Of a stretch of DNA of 64,000 bases, positions 50,949 to 61,452 are shown one piece after another (the first letter of the stretch is position 1; every line of letters starts with the position of its first letter). The stretch is from Moritella sp. Urea-trap-13 (GTDB taxonomy: Bacteria > Pseudomonadota > Gammaproteobacteria > Enterobacterales > Moritellaceae). A program made the translations under genes and the position numbers. The stretch covers positions 1,488,001 through 1,552,000 of the forward strand of contig NZ_PJCA01000031.1 of NCBI RefSeq assembly GCF_002836355.1. Reading direction: 5' to 3'. The notes beneath the pieces were generated by a model. The model saw only the letters and a program-made list of their open reading frames with translations. It had not been told where the DNA came from and searched no databases.

Positions 50949-51668
50949 ATGAAATCGATATTAATTACAGGGGCGTCATCTGGTATTGGCGAAGCGTTAG
51001 CGACTCATTATGCCGACAAGGGTTATCAGGTTTTTGCTGGCGGTCGTAATATACAACGCCTCAATAAACTCAGCGCGGGTTATGACAATATTACCCCCTT
51101 AGTTTGCGATGTGACATCTAAACAAAGTATCAGAGAGGCAAGTTTAAGCTTACCGCCATTAGATGTACTGATCCTCAATGCAGGGGACTGTGAATATATT
51201 GATGATGCCAAGGATTTTGATGGTGATTTGTTTGCCCGTATCATCACCACCAATTTGATTTCCGTCGGCTACTGCCTGCAAGCATGGTTAAAGTTAATCA
51301 AGTCAGGTGGCAAGCTAGCATTAACCAGTTCTAGTGCTGCTTTTTTGCCCCTACCCCGCGCCGAAGCTTATGGTGCCTCAAAAGCCGGTCTTAGCTATCT
51401 AGCAAAAACATTAAGCATCGATTTAAAAGCGCATAACATCCATGTATCAGTTATTCACCCAGGGTTTGTTGATACGCCATTAACGCAAAAAAACACCTTT
51501 GTTATGCCACAAATTGTCACTGCAGAACGCGCCGCGAGTTATATCGCATCAGGACTTGATAACAATAAGATGGAAATTAACTTTCCACGTTATTTTATTT
51601 GGATCATGAAAATCATACGTTTATTGCCTTTCTCATTGTGGCAAAAAATCGCCCTGAGAATGTCCTAA
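50949..51668 (+). CDS. Short-chain dehydrogenase/reductase
   Basis: This 239-residue SDR enzyme binds its cofactor at ITGASSGIGEALA (about 6-18) and has the catalytic Ser and YxxxK in SSSAAFLPLPRAEAYGASKAG. The C-terminal helix is hydrophobic. It is second in the stress operon, and an AGGAG site precedes the ATG. The substrate is unknown, perhaps an oxidised lipid. Confidence 0.9.
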   Translation: MKSILITGASSGIGEALATHYADKGYQVFAGGRNIQRLNKLSAGYDNITPLVCDVTSKQSIREASLSLPPLDVLILNAGDCEYIDDAKDFDGDLFARIITTNLISVGYCLQAWLKLIKSGGKLALTSSSAAFLPLPRAEAYGASKAGLSYLAKTLSIDLKAHNIHVSVIHPGFVDTPLTQKNTFVMPQIVTAERAASYIASGLDNNKMEINFPRYFIWIMKIIRLLPFSLWQKIALRMS

Positions 51669-51717
51669 CCAACATTTACAGATACATCTACAAATAGCAC
51701 TACAAGGAAGTCTTACG

Positions 51718-52986
51718 ATGAAAAAAAATATTGCGATTATTGGTACTGGCATCTCTGGACTCACCAGTGCTTATTTATTAAATCAGCAGCATAATATCAC
51801 TGTGTTTGAAAAAGATGATTACATCGGCGGCCATACCGCAACCAAAGACATTCATTATGATGGCCAAGATTATGCCATTGATACCGGTTTTATCGTCTGT
51901 AATAACAAAACCTACCCGTATTTTTTAAAGCTACTCGAGCAACTCAATGTGCCACTGCAAGATACCGAGATGAGCTTTAGTGTATTCAATAAGAATAATA
52001 ATTTGGAATACAACGGCTGTGATTTAAATGGCTTATTCTCACAACGTCGGAATATTTTCAATTGGAAATTTTGGCGGTTAATCACAGAAATTTTGAATTT
52101 TAATAAACGTTGTAAAGCCCACTATCATGCCGATGATATTAATGACCAACACACGCTAGGCGCATTCTTAACTGATAACGGTTTTTCCGATTACTTTTGT
52201 CAGAATTATATTTTGCCGATGGGCGCTGCTATTTGGTCCACCAGCTTAAACGAAATGAAAGACTTCCAGCTTAAATTCTTTGTACGTTTTTTCTTTAATC
52301 ATGGTTTGCTCAATATCCAAGACCGACCACAATGGTATGTGATACCCGGTGGTTCACGAGAATATATCAGCCCTTTAATTGAGTCATTTAAAGACAAGAT
52401 CCAGCTAAACATCAATATTACCCGTGTCACCCGAACCTCTACTCATGTCAGCATACAATTCGCTGATGGCTGTGAACAACTATTTGATGAAGTGGTGTTT
52501 GCCTGTCACTCCGATCAAGCGTTAGCCTTGCTCGGCGATCCATCATCGCAAGAAACCGCTATTTTAGGCGCTATTCCTTATAGCCGAAATGAAGTAGTAC
52601 TGCACACAGATATTAATATTCTGCCTAGAAACACCCGTTCATGGGCAAGCTGGAATTACTTACTCAGTGAAGATAAACAAGCACAATTAACCAAGCCATC
52701 TTGTGTTACTTACAACATGAATATACTGCAGGGCATTGAATCAAAACATACCTTCTGTGTGACATTGAATCAAACCGAACAAATAGAACCACAAAAGATC
52801 ATTCAGAAATTTGTCTATCACCACCCCGTATTTAATCACCTCAGCTTAGCCGCGCAACAACGTCGAGTAGAAATCTGTGGTCAAAATCGCACCCACTTCA
52901 CTGGCGCTTACTGGCACCATGGTTTCCATGAAGACGGCGTCAACAGTGCCGTTATCGTGGCCCAACGTTTTGGTATTAGCTTATGA
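51718..52986 (+). CDS. FAD-dependent amine-oxidase-like oxidoreductase
   Basis: This 422-residue flavoprotein has the Rossmann motif IAIIGTGISGLTSAYLL, followed by VFEKDDYIGGHTATKD. The C-terminal TGAYWHHGFHEDGVNSA block is typical of the family found beside DUF1365 and Cfa-type genes. It overlaps the DUF1365 gene by four bases. These three genes are linked in several bacteria to modification of membrane fatty acids (furan or cyclopropane types); the exact step here is inferred. Confidence 0.88.
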   Translation: MKKNIAIIGTGISGLTSAYLLNQQHNITVFEKDDYIGGHTATKDIHYDGQDYAIDTGFIVCNNKTYPYFLKLLEQLNVPLQDTEMSFSVFNKNNNLEYNGCDLNGLFSQRRNIFNWKFWRLITEILNFNKRCKAHYHADDINDQHTLGAFLTDNGFSDYFCQNYILPMGAAIWSTSLNEMKDFQLKFFVRFFFNHGLLNIQDRPQWYVIPGGSREYISPLIESFKDKIQLNINITRVTRTSTHVSIQFADGCEQLFDEVVFACHSDQALALLGDPSSQETAILGAIPYSRNEVVLHTDINILPRNTRSWASWNYLLSEDKQAQLTKPSCVTYNMNILQGIESKHTFCVTLNQTEQIEPQKIIQKFVYHHPVFNHLSLAAQQRRVEICGQNRTHFTGAYWHHGFHEDGVNSAVIVAQRFGISL

Positions 52987-53729
52987 CAGACATAACCCAT
53001 CACAGTGGCCTTTACCAAGGCTCAGTCACACATCGTCGGTTTAGCCCAAGGAAAAACAGCTTTACCTATCAGATCGCCATGCTCGGCCTAGATCTGGACG
53101 AGCTAGAGGATGTCATTGACCAGCATTGGTTATTGGGTAAGAACTGGTTTAACCCAATCCGCTTTTTTGAAAAAGATTACCTAAAAAATGATCCTGGTAC
53201 GCTGCGCCAACGTATTAACAATAAAGTAGCGAAACTCGGGGGCGATTGGGATGGTTCAAGAGTGTTGATGTTAGCGCAATGTCGCTGTTTGGGGATCTAC
53301 TTTAGCCCGATTAATTTGTACTACTGTTTTGAGCAATCAGGTGACTGCAAATACATGTTAGCAGAAGTCAGTAACACCCCTTGGAATCAACGCCACTACT
53401 ATCTAGTTGATATGCAGTCTAGCGCGCTAACGCCAAAGGAATTTCATGTATCACCGTTTATGACATTGGACATGCAGTACCGCTGGCGATTAACCACACC
53501 TGGACAGAAAGTGAAGGTCAACATCGACAACATTGATTTAAACGATAATAAGCTGTTTGCTGTATCAATGCGCTTAGACAAAACTAAAATAACCACAATT
53601 GAACTCGGTAAGAGCTGGATAACGTTACCTTTTAGTGTCATCAAAGTGCTGTGCCTTATTTACTGGCAAGCACTTAAATTAGTGGCCAAGCGTATCCCCT
53701 TTATCTCTTATCAAAAGCACGGAGATTAA
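52983..53729 (+). CDS. DUF1365 protein
   Basis: This 248-residue protein is of the DUF1365 family. The start GSVTHRRFSPRKNSFTYQI, then INLYYCFEQSG and EVSNTPWNQRHYYL, are characteristic. The family almost always lies between an FAD oxidoreductase and a Cfa-like methyltransferase, as here. The ATG overlaps the previous stop. Confidence 0.92.
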   Translation: MTDITHHSGLYQGSVTHRRFSPRKNSFTYQIAMLGLDLDELEDVIDQHWLLGKNWFNPIRFFEKDYLKNDPGTLRQRINNKVAKLGGDWDGSRVLMLAQCRCLGIYFSPINLYYCFEQSGDCKYMLAEVSNTPWNQRHYYLVDMQSSALTPKEFHVSPFMTLDMQYRWRLTTPGQKVKVNIDNIDLNDNKLFAVSMRLDKTKITTIELGKSWITLPFSVIKVLCLIYWQALKLVAKRIPFISYQKHGD

Positions 53730-53731
53730 TA

Positions 53732-55030
53732 ATGACAACATCTAATACATTAGGCTTAAAACCAGCATCGAGCACTGAACGTGCGAATGTGAAAACAAAA
53801 TTAAGTTGGTTTAATAATAAATGCCGCTCATTAGTCTTATCGACATTAAATAAGATGGAAGATGCCTGCTTACAAATTGAAGAGCATGGCGACATCATTG
53901 AGCTAGGTAACCCTAATGCTAACCTTAAGGCGACGATGATTGTTCACGATCCCTCGTTATACATTGATTTTATTCGTGGTGGTAGTGTTGGTGCATCGGA
54001 GGGTTATCTCACCGAAAAATGGTCAAGTCCTGATTTAACTGCGGTGATACGCGTTTGTGCGCGCAGTCAAAATGCCCTCGATGATATTGAAAATAACGGT
54101 AGTTTAGTTAATAAGCTCAAAGATAAATTTTTACATTATCAAAATACCAATACCCAAGCGGGTTCAAAGAAAAATATTGTCGCCCATTATGATCTTGGTA
54201 ATGATTTATACACGCGTTTCTTAGACCCTGAAATGATGTATTCATGTGCGATATATTCACCGCAGCACAGCACTTTAGAACAAGCGCAGATACTGAAATT
54301 AAAAACCATTTGCGACAAACTTAATTTAAAACCGTCAGACACGCTGATTGAAATCGGCACAGGTTGGGGCGCGTTAGCCATATATGCCGCCAGTAATTAT
54401 GGCTGTAAAGTCACCTCGACGACAATATCTGAAGAGCAATATAGCTACGCACAAGCACGGGTAAAATCACTGCAACTCGACGATCGAATTACCCTGCTAA
54501 AACAAGATTATCGATTGCTGGAAGGCACATACGATAAATTAGTTTCTATCGAAATGATTGAAGCCGTTGGCCATGCATTTATGCCCAGCTTTTTTGAGAA
54601 ATGTAATAGCTTACTCAAACCCAATGGCAAGATGCTCATTCAAGCGATCACCATTGCCGACCAACGCTACGATAGCTACCGACAGAACATTGATTTTATC
54701 CAAAAATATATCTTCCCGGGTGGCTGCCTGCCCTCTGTATCTGTGATGAGTCAACATATTGCCAAATCGACCGATATGATGATCGATAATATTGAAGATA
54801 TAGGTTTACATTACGCGCGAACTTTAAATGATTGGCGTATTAAATTTGATGACAATTGGAGCGAAATACAATCCTTTGGTTACGATGATGCATTTAAACG
54901 TCTGTGGCATTACTACTTTGGCTATTGCGAAGGTGCATTTATTGAACGGGTGATTAGTACCCATCATATCGTCGCCAGAAAGCCACTCAATAAGGAATAT
55001 GATGATGAAGTTATACTTGACTACTTATGA
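53732..55030 (+). CDS. cfa: Cyclopropane-fatty-acyl-phospholipid synthase-like methyltransferase
   Basis: This 432-residue SAM-dependent methyltransferase of the Cfa family acts on acyl chains of membrane phospholipids. An N-terminal lipid-binding region (about 50-125) is followed by KNIVAHYDLGNDLYTRFLDP, the SAM motif LIEIGTGWGALAIYAA (about 206-221) and the catalytic-region block FIQKYIFPGGCLPSV. It belongs to the ChrR-type operon, so it is probably induced by photooxidative stress. The ATG follows a GGAG site two bases after the DUF1365 stop. Confidence 0.93.
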   Translation: MTTSNTLGLKPASSTERANVKTKLSWFNNKCRSLVLSTLNKMEDACLQIEEHGDIIELGNPNANLKATMIVHDPSLYIDFIRGGSVGASEGYLTEKWSSPDLTAVIRVCARSQNALDDIENNGSLVNKLKDKFLHYQNTNTQAGSKKNIVAHYDLGNDLYTRFLDPEMMYSCAIYSPQHSTLEQAQILKLKTICDKLNLKPSDTLIEIGTGWGALAIYAASNYGCKVTSTTISEEQYSYAQARVKSLQLDDRITLLKQDYRLLEGTYDKLVSIEMIEAVGHAFMPSFFEKCNSLLKPNGKMLIQAITIADQRYDSYRQNIDFIQKYIFPGGCLPSVSVMSQHIAKSTDMMIDNIEDIGLHYARTLNDWRIKFDDNWSEIQSFGYDDAFKRLWHYYFGYCEGAFIERVISTHHIVARKPLNKEYDDEVILDYL

Positions 55031-55117
55031 GCTAAATACGGGGCTAAATAACGCGGTCAGTATTAAGCAAAGCGTTGTTGTCTCGATTGCTAGTGACAAA
55101 TACAGGGTCTGCTAAAA

Positions 55118-55636
55118 ATGTCCATGATTCATCGTTACTTCAACATTATCAATTTTGCTATCTATCAAGCAGCATTGCTACTGGCGCTATTTTACCAGCA
55201 TAGCGCCGTGAACTTTATGTTAATGCTGCTGGTATTACACTTTGTGCTTAGCCCTAGTCGACAACAAGACATGCAATTTATGTTATTAGCATTGATTGGG
55301 GCAACTGTAGACCAAGTATTAGTCGCCATGAATGTACTCGATGTAGATGGCGGCATTATTCCATTTTACCTGCTATTGCTATGGTGTGCCTTAGCTCTAA
55401 CCTTTAATCATAGTCTGCGCTGGATAACAACACTAAGACCTTTGTATATCATGCTGACGGGGGCAATAGCGGGTCCACTCAGCTATTACTCAGCATTGAA
55501 AACCGGGGCATTAGATACGCCAATAACGACAGTCGGTTACGTGGCCATTTATGCACTTGTATGGCTGCTGCTATTGCCGTTATTAAGCCATTTAGCTCAA
55601 ATCATTACGTATGACCATAGGATCAGCCATGAGTAA
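55118..55636 (+). CDS. DUF2878 membrane protein
   Basis: This 172-residue inner-membrane protein has about five hydrophobic helices and the family features INFAIYQAALLLALF, LIGATVDQVLV and AGPLSYYSALKTGAL. It is found in RpoE/ChrR-linked clusters. Its function is unknown. The end overlaps the next start. Confidence 0.85.
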   Translation: MSMIHRYFNIINFAIYQAALLLALFYQHSAVNFMLMLLVLHFVLSPSRQQDMQFMLLALIGATVDQVLVAMNVLDVDGGIIPFYLLLLWCALALTFNHSLRWITTLRPLYIMLTGAIAGPLSYYSALKTGALDTPITTVGYVAIYALVWLLLLPLLSHLAQIITYDHRISHE

Positions 55637-56162
55637 AATAACTCAGATAATTTGCCTGTTGGCACTGTTATTATTACAGCTATTTATGCCATTGCGTGTA
55701 GCTGCAATGCCGTTACTCAATGACATGTACAAACATGGTGAAGGCGAGATGAGTTTTCTGTTTTGGACGCTGTATAAAGCAGAACTATATTCGAGCCAAC
55801 CAGATTTTGATATTAAGCGCTATCCACAAGCGTTAAAAATAACTTACTTACGCGATATATCACAACAAGACTTGATTGAAGCGACTCAAAAACAGTGGCA
55901 AGAACTGGGATTAAACTTACCCGATGAAGACCAATGGCTTAAGGATTTAGGCACCATATGGCCGGACGTTAACGAAGGTGATGTCATCACCCTGATTGTT
56001 GATGAACAGCAAGTGAGTCATTTTTATTTATCCAACAACAATGACGTCACGACATTGGGTCGCTTCGATAACCAAGTCTTCGGCTCATCGTTTTTAGCCA
56101 TTTGGTTATCAAAAAACACATCACGACCTGAATTACGCACGCAGCTAATAGGATATGAATAA
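55629..56162 (+). CDS. Chalcone-isomerase-like periplasmic protein
   Basis: This protein has 177 residues from the ATG at 55629, which follows an AGGA site and gives a clean signal peptide (LALLLLQLFMPLRVAAMP). The mature part (FWTLYKAELYSSQPDFD, ALKITYLRDISQQDL, SSFLAIWLSKNTS) fits the bacterial chalcone-isomerase-like family. Its overlaps with both neighbours show tight coupling. An enzyme activity is not expected from homology alone. Confidence 0.82.
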   Translation: MSKITQIICLLALLLLQLFMPLRVAAMPLLNDMYKHGEGEMSFLFWTLYKAELYSSQPDFDIKRYPQALKITYLRDISQQDLIEATQKQWQELGLNLPDEDQWLKDLGTIWPDVNEGDVITLIVDEQQVSHFYLSNNNDVTTLGRFDNQVFGSSFLAIWLSKNTSRPELRTQLIGYE

Positions 56163-56719
56163 TGACATTATTAAACCATATGCGCGGTAAAATAAAGCCG
56201 ATAACAACAGCATTATTTGCGCTGTTGTTTATTGTCTCCTGCAGCTCTCCGACACTAGAGGATTATCAACAAACCACCCCGGTGTTCGCGTTCGACTCCT
56301 TCTTTGATGGCGAACTTATTGCCTATGGCATTGTATTTGATCGCGACGGTAAAATGACACGCCGTTTTCATGTTGATCTAACCGCGAAATGGCAAGGTAA
56401 CCAGGGCACAATTAAAGAATGGTTTACCTTTGATGATGGAGAGAAATCAACACGCATTTGGAGCATAACCAAACAGTCAGCTAATTTATATGAAGGCACA
56501 GCCAGCGATGTAATCGGCATTGCCCAAGGCAGGACCCAAGGTGCGGCATTACATTGGCAGTATGATTTAGTGATAAATGTCGACGGGTCTGACTATGAAG
56601 TTGGGCTTGATGACTGGATGTATTTATTAGATGAGAAACGTTTATTCAACAAAACCGATATTATCAAGTTTGGCATTAAGGTCGGTGAGATCAACCTCGT
56701 CATCGAAAAGCAAAACTAG
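56162..56719 (+). CDS. DUF3833 lipoprotein
   Basis: The signal of this 185-residue protein ends near FIVSC, a plausible lipobox. The body (FDGELIAYGIVFDRDGKMTR, DDWMYLLDEKRLFNKTDI) is typical of DUF3833. It is the last gene of the stress operon and overlaps the previous stop by one base (TAATG). Its function is unknown. Confidence 0.85.
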   Translation: MTLLNHMRGKIKPITTALFALLFIVSCSSPTLEDYQQTTPVFAFDSFFDGELIAYGIVFDRDGKMTRRFHVDLTAKWQGNQGTIKEWFTFDDGEKSTRIWSITKQSANLYEGTASDVIGIAQGRTQGAALHWQYDLVINVDGSDYEVGLDDWMYLLDEKRLFNKTDIIKFGIKVGEINLVIEKQN

Positions 56720-56735
56720 TGTTCCTCAGAATACA

Positions 56736-56772
56736 AAGAAGCCATGCTATTGGTTAGCATGGCTTCTTTACT
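56736..56772 (+). terminator. Terminator of the ChrR-type effector operon
   Basis: GAAGCCATGCTA and TAGCATGGCTTC form a 12-bp stem followed by a T-rich tract. Confidence 0.85.
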
Positions 56773-56855
56773 CATATCGCTACTATTTATAACGGCCATT
56801 ACTACAATAACGACTGCAATAATTACTACAATAGCGATAATAACTGCGGTAATAA

Positions 56856-57452
56856 TTAGGCAGTTAGATGATCAACCACAGTTTCAGACCATGATTCTAA
56901 GTTTAGCTTAGCCAATTCATCTGCAGTCAGGAAACCCGCTAAGTTCAATGCATCTTCTTTACTAGTAATAACTAAGTCTGCATGTACTTCAGCAACCAGT
57001 ACAATACCAAGATGTACTTCATCTACAGGTGTTACATCTTTAGAAAGATAACCAATTGTCGTCATCCCCAAAAAGTCAGCTTCTGTTAAGCCTAACTCTT
57101 CGTGCAATTCACGATACATACCGGCACGTAATGTATCCGTTAATTGGAACACACCTTTCGCATCATAAACAGCGTCAACGGCATCAACATGCCCGCCAAT
57201 ACCGATACTGAATAAGTTATGTAAACGTGATTCGCCGCCTGCTTTAGAGCGTTCATAGGCTAAATATTTATCACCTTGCTTTACCACTACATAAGGAATA
57301 AGTTGGCGAAATTTAGGATTCGTTTCTAACAGCGCACGCTGCATAATAACAACATCTTTACTTTCGATATTAACAGTCGCGCTGTCAATTAAACGGGTTG
57401 AGGGTGCTGCTACGTCTGCAAAAACGGAAATAATATGCTCTTGGTGTTTCAC
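56856..57452 (-). CDS. NUDIX hydrolase
   Basis: This 198-residue protein contains the Nudix box with the RExxEExG core (RELHEELGL, about 114-122). The family hydrolyses nucleoside diphosphates linked to other groups. No further substrate motif is evident. It is monocistronic and divergent from folD across 156 bp. Confidence 0.85.
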   Translation of the reverse strand: MKHQEHIISVFADVAAPSTRLIDSATVNIESKDVVIMQRALLETNPKFRQLIPYVVVKQGDKYLAYERSKAGGESRLHNLFSIGIGGHVDAVDAVYDAKGVFQLTDTLRAGMYRELHEELGLTEADFLGMTTIGYLSKDVTPVDEVHLGIVLVAEVHADLVITSKEDALNLAGFLTADELAKLNLESWSETVVDHLTA

Positions 57453-57608
57453 TGTTATATACCTAAATAATTCAAAGCATCTTTATAACTAAATATGCCC
57501 TATTTGTCACCCTTATTAGATGATTAATTATCCATATCATTTACTGACAAACAAGTATATTAGTGCGAAAATAGCGCAACTTTCTAACCAAGAGATTAAT
57601 AAAACTCA

Positions 57609-58466
57609 ATGACTGCTCAAATCATTAATGGAAAAAATATTTCTCAGCAAGTTCGTCAGAAAGTTGCTGAAGAAGTGGCTACGCGTACTGCACAAGGATT
57701 ACGCGCTCCGGGTCTTGCTGTGATTTTAGTGGGTGCCGATCCGGCATCACAAGTATATGTTGGGAGTAAACGTCGTGCCTGTGAAGAAGTAGGCTTCGTT
57801 TCTAAATCTTATGATCTTGAAAAAGATAGCTCACAAGAAGCTTTATTAGCATTGATTGATGAGCTAAACGCAGATAGCACAATTGACGGTATATTAGTGC
57901 AACTGCCTTTACCTGCGCATATTGATACAACAGTGGTGTTGGAACATATTCGCCCAGACAAAGATGTTGATGGTTTCCATCCGTATAACGTCGGTCGTTT
58001 ATCACAACGTATTCCTGCATTACGTCCTTGCACACCAAAAGGTATTATTACGCTACTTGAATCAACAGGTGTTGACCTACATGGTCTTGACGCTGTTGTT
58101 GTTGGCGCATCTAATATTGTTGGTCGTCCAATGACGCTGGAATTATTACTTGCAGGTTGTACCACCACGACATGTCACCGCTTCACCCTGAACCTAGAAG
58201 AGCATGTACGTCGTGCTGACTTAGTTGTGGTTGCTGTTGGCCGCCCTAACTTTATTCCAGGTGAATGGATCAAGAAAGGCGCGATGGTAGTCGATGTGGG
58301 CATTAACCGTTTAGAAAATGGCAAACTTGTTGGTGATGTTGGCTTTGAAGTAGCAAAAGAAAACGCTTCTTTCATTACCCCTGTACCAGGTGGTGTTGGT
58401 CCAATGACAGTTGCAAGCTTGATTGAAAATACCCTAATCTCTTGCCGTGATTACCATTCAAAGTAA
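57609..58466 (+). CDS. folD: Methylenetetrahydrofolate dehydrogenase/cyclohydrolase FolD
   Basis: This 285-residue bifunctional enzyme interconverts methylene- and formyl-tetrahydrofolate. The motifs [33 protein letters not shown] and [14 protein letters not shown] are all intact, including the catalytic Lys in the first. The length equals the E. coli enzyme. A strong terminator follows. Confidence 0.98.
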   Translation: MTAQIINGKNISQQVRQKVAEEVATRTAQGLRAPGLAVILVGADPASQVYVGSKRRACEEVGFVSKSYDLEKDSSQEALLALIDELNADSTIDGILVQLPLPAHIDTTVVLEHIRPDKDVDGFHPYNVGRLSQRIPALRPCTPKGIITLLESTGVDLHGLDAVVVGASNIVGRPMTLELLLAGCTTTTCHRFTLNLEEHVRRADLVVVAVGRPNFIPGEWIKKGAMVVDVGINRLENGKLVGDVGFEVAKENASFITPVPGGVGPMTVASLIENTLISCRDYHSK

Positions 58467-58510
58467 TTACTAAGCAGTAATATAGAGAATAGTAGATAAT
58501 CAATAATAGA

Positions 58511-58546
58511 AAAAGCCGCATAACCTTTAGGTCATGCGGCTTTTTT
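58511..58546 (+). terminator. Terminator of folD
   Basis: GCCGCATAACCT and AGGTCATGCGGC form a 12-bp stem with one mismatch, followed by six T residues and preceded by A residues, so it may act in both directions. Confidence 0.9.
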
Positions 58547-58682
58547 GTGAGCTAAATTCAAGCCACAATACTGCATAGAGTATTCGTTGAAGTAAGTCTG
58601 CTGTTGCTCAGCCTCAAGCCCCCAGGGATGGGTTTACGGCGTGCAGAGCGTCTTCAACCAATACGCCTATCGAACTATCATT

Positions 58683-59156
58683 TTATTTAAAGCTAATCAG
58701 CTCTACTTCAAAAATCAGTGTTGAACCGGCTTGGATACTACCCGCGCCACGGTTGCCATACGCTAAACGACTTGGAATAAAGAAACGACGCTTCTCACCC
58801 ACGACCATTAACTGTACACCTTCAGTCCAACCCGGGATCACTTGGTTTAAACCAAACGTAATTGGCTCGCCGCGTTGTACAGAACTATCAAACACAGTGC
58901 CATCTAATAACGTACCGTGATAATGTACCGTTACTTTAGAACGACCCGTTGGGTGCTCGGTACCAGTACCTTCTGTTAATACCATTGATTGCAAGCCAGA
59001 AGCCGTTGCTTCAACGCCTTCTTTTTCTAAATTCGCCGCTAAAAACAATTTACCCGCTTCAATGTTTTCCGCCGCTTGTTTCTTGTTACCACCCATACGT
59101 TGCATCACAAAGAAAATCAACGCACAACCAATGATAACCGAAATAACTTTAAACAT
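58683..59156 (-). CDS. FKBP-type peptidyl-prolyl isomerase, membrane-anchored
   Basis: This protein has 157 residues from the ATG at 59156, which follows an AGGGA site. A short N-terminal membrane helix (VISVIIGCALIFFVM) is followed by the FKBP domain (about 60-157: VTVHYHGTLLDGTVFDSS, VIPGWTEGVQLM, FIPSRLAYGNRGAG). The proline isomerase active-site residues are present. It probably acts at the periplasmic face of the inner membrane. Confidence 0.9.
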   Translation of the reverse strand: MFKVISVIIGCALIFFVMQRMGGNKKQAAENIEAGKLFLAANLEKEGVEATASGLQSMVLTEGTGTEHPTGRSKVTVHYHGTLLDGTVFDSSVQRGEPITFGLNQVIPGWTEGVQLMVVGEKRRFFIPSRLAYGNRGAGSIQAGSTLIFEVELISFK

Positions 59157-59236
59157 GTTTAATCCCTTATATAATAAAAATGCCAATTACTGCTTAGATT
59201 TAAACAACAGAGCATGGCATTAAAAATCGTAATTTT

Positions 59237-60628
59237 TTATTTTCGACGCCAAGTAGTACCGTTAGCACCATCTTCTAAGACGATACCCAATGCATTCAAC
59301 TTGTCACGCGCGTCATCCGCCATACCCCAATCTTTGCTTGCACGTGCATCATTACGCTGTTTAATTAACGCTTCAATTTCTGCCACTTCATCATCTTCAC
59401 CAGCATCACCTTGCAAGAAAGCTTCAGGGTTTTGTGACAGCAGACCAAGTACATCACCAAAACGAATTAATTGTGCAGCTAGCTCGCCCGCACGTTGCGC
59501 ATCAGTTTCTTTAATACGGTTTATTTCTTTAGCAAGCTCAAATAACACAGGAAATGCTTCAGGTGTATTGAAGTCATCATCCATTGCCGCTTTGAATGTT
59601 TCAACATAAGCTTCACAGCCCGGTATAACACCATCAACGTCAGCCACAGTTACATCGCGTAATGCGGTATACAAACGTTCTAAACTTGAACGCGCTTGCT
59701 TTAAATTGTCTTCAGAGTAGTTTAACTGGCTACGATAATGACCCGATAATAAGAAATAGCGTACAGACTCACCATCGTATTCTTCTAATACATCGCGAAT
59801 AGTGAAAAAATTATTCAGTGATTTCGACATTTTCACTTTATCGATTTGCACCATACCTGAATGCATCCAAGTATTTACGTACTCACCGTTGTGCGCGCAG
59901 CATGATTGTGCGACTTCATTTTCATGATGTGGGAACATTAAATCAGAACCACCACCGTGAATGTCAAATACGTCACCCAATAGTTTATTATTCATTGCTG
60001 AACATTCAATGTGCCAACCAGGACGGCCTTCACCCCAAGGAGAAACCCAGCTTGGTTCACCCGGTTTCGCCATTTTCCATAATGCGAAATCCATTGGATT
60101 ACGCTTATCAACTTCAACTTCAACACGCGCGCCAGCTTGCAGCATATCTAAGTCTTGACCACTTAGTTTGCCGTAGTCTGCAAATGTCTTCACTTCAAAC
60201 AGCACATCGCCACTGTCAGCGACATAGGCATGGCCTTTAGCGACTAGCTTTTCGATAATCTCAATAATATCAGGCATATGGCCTGTTACCGTAGGTTCGA
60301 CATCTGGACGGAGCATATGCAGCGCATCAAAATCTTCGTGCATTGCTTGCGTAAAACGCATCGTTAACTGGTCGCAAGTTTCACCGTTTTCGTTAGCGCG
60401 TTTAATAATCTTGTCATCAACGTCGGTAATATTACGAATAAACTTCACCGTATAACCGCGATGGCGAAGGTAACGCACCACAGTATCAAACGCCACAAAA
60501 GTACGACCGTGACCAATGTGACAGTAATCGTAGATAGTCACACCACATACGTACATACCGATTTCACCTTCGGTGATAGGTTTAAATTGTTCTTTTTGGC
60601 GAGTCAGTGTGTTGTAAATCTTCAGCAT
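59237..60628 (-). CDS. cysS: Cysteinyl-tRNA synthetase
   Basis: This protein has 463 residues from the ATG at 60628, which follows AAGGAT and gives the usual N-terminus [15 protein letters not shown]. The HIGH motif (CHIGHGRTF), the zinc ligands ([19 protein letters not shown]) and the KMSKS loop ([12 protein letters not shown]) are intact. The gene is divergent from ppiB, as in related genomes. Confidence 0.98.
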   Translation of the reverse strand: MLKIYNTLTRQKEQFKPITEGEIGMYVCGVTIYDYCHIGHGRTFVAFDTVVRYLRHRGYTVKFIRNITDVDDKIIKRANENGETCDQLTMRFTQAMHEDFDALHMLRPDVEPTVTGHMPDIIEIIEKLVAKGHAYVADSGDVLFEVKTFADYGKLSGQDLDMLQAGARVEVEVDKRNPMDFALWKMAKPGEPSWVSPWGEGRPGWHIECSAMNNKLLGDVFDIHGGGSDLMFPHHENEVAQSCCAHNGEYVNTWMHSGMVQIDKVKMSKSLNNFFTIRDVLEEYDGESVRYFLLSGHYRSQLNYSEDNLKQARSSLERLYTALRDVTVADVDGVIPGCEAYVETFKAAMDDDFNTPEAFPVLFELAKEINRIKETDAQRAGELAAQLIRFGDVLGLLSQNPEAFLQGDAGEDDEVAEIEALIKQRNDARASKDWGMADDARDKLNALGIVLEDGANGTTWRRK

Positions 60629-60874
60629 CGAATAGTGATCCTTGCGCAAACAGTAAAATGCAATTAATTGACTGATTTTACCATTCGCACTAATGATTAC
60701 TAGCTTTGCAGTAGCATAAAACCGCTAAATTTAGCTCAACCACTAAAAAAGTGTATAAATCAGCCAAATGGCAGGATAAATTGAACCGCAGAGCTTGCTT
60801 GTGAAGGTTAAGGCTTTTCGATCGCAGGGCTTTAGGATAGAATTTAGCAGTTAATTAACCAAAGGATCATTAAA

Positions 60875-61372
60875 ATGATAACTCTACATACAGATTTCGG
60901 TGATATCAAAATCGCACTTAACTTTGAAGCTGCACCAAAAACAGCTGCTAACTTCCTAGAATACGCAAAAAGCGGCTTCTACGAAGGTACTATCTTTCAC
61001 CGTGTAATCGATGGTTTCATGGTTCAAGGCGGCGGCATGCTTCCTGGTATGGAAGAGAAAGATTCAAATGCATGTATCGAAAATGAAGCAGACAACGGTC
61101 TGTCTAATAAGCTAGGTACATTAGCAATGGCACGTACTTCTGATCCGCATTCAGCAAGCTCGCAGTTCTTCATTAACGTAAAAGACAATAGCTTCCTAGA
61201 CTTCTCAAGCAAAACGTCACAAGGTTGGGGTTATTGTGTATTTGCTGAAGTTGTTGAAGGCATGGACATTGTTGAAAAAATGAAAAAAGTTGCTACAGGC
61301 AACAAACGTGGCCACGGTGACGTACCACTAGAAGACATTATCATCACTAAAGTAACTGTAGAAGAAGCTTAA
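60875..61372 (+). CDS. ppiB: Cyclophilin peptidyl-prolyl isomerase B
   Basis: This 165-residue cytoplasmic cyclophilin has the active-site motifs [14 protein letters not shown] and [11 protein letters not shown]. The size matches E. coli PpiB (164 residues). An AAAGGATC site precedes the ATG. Confidence 0.97.
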   Translation: MITLHTDFGDIKIALNFEAAPKTAANFLEYAKSGFYEGTIFHRVIDGFMVQGGGMLPGMEEKDSNACIENEADNGLSNKLGTLAMARTSDPHSASSQFFINVKDNSFLDFSSKTSQGWGYCVFAEVVEGMDIVEKMKKVATGNKRGHGDVPLEDIIITKVTVEEA

Positions 61373-61452
61373 TCGCTCACTCAGTCTCTTAAAATAAATA
61401 CACTGCTTAGGTAGTGTATTTTTTTATTCTCGACAAGGATGAAAGCACCAAT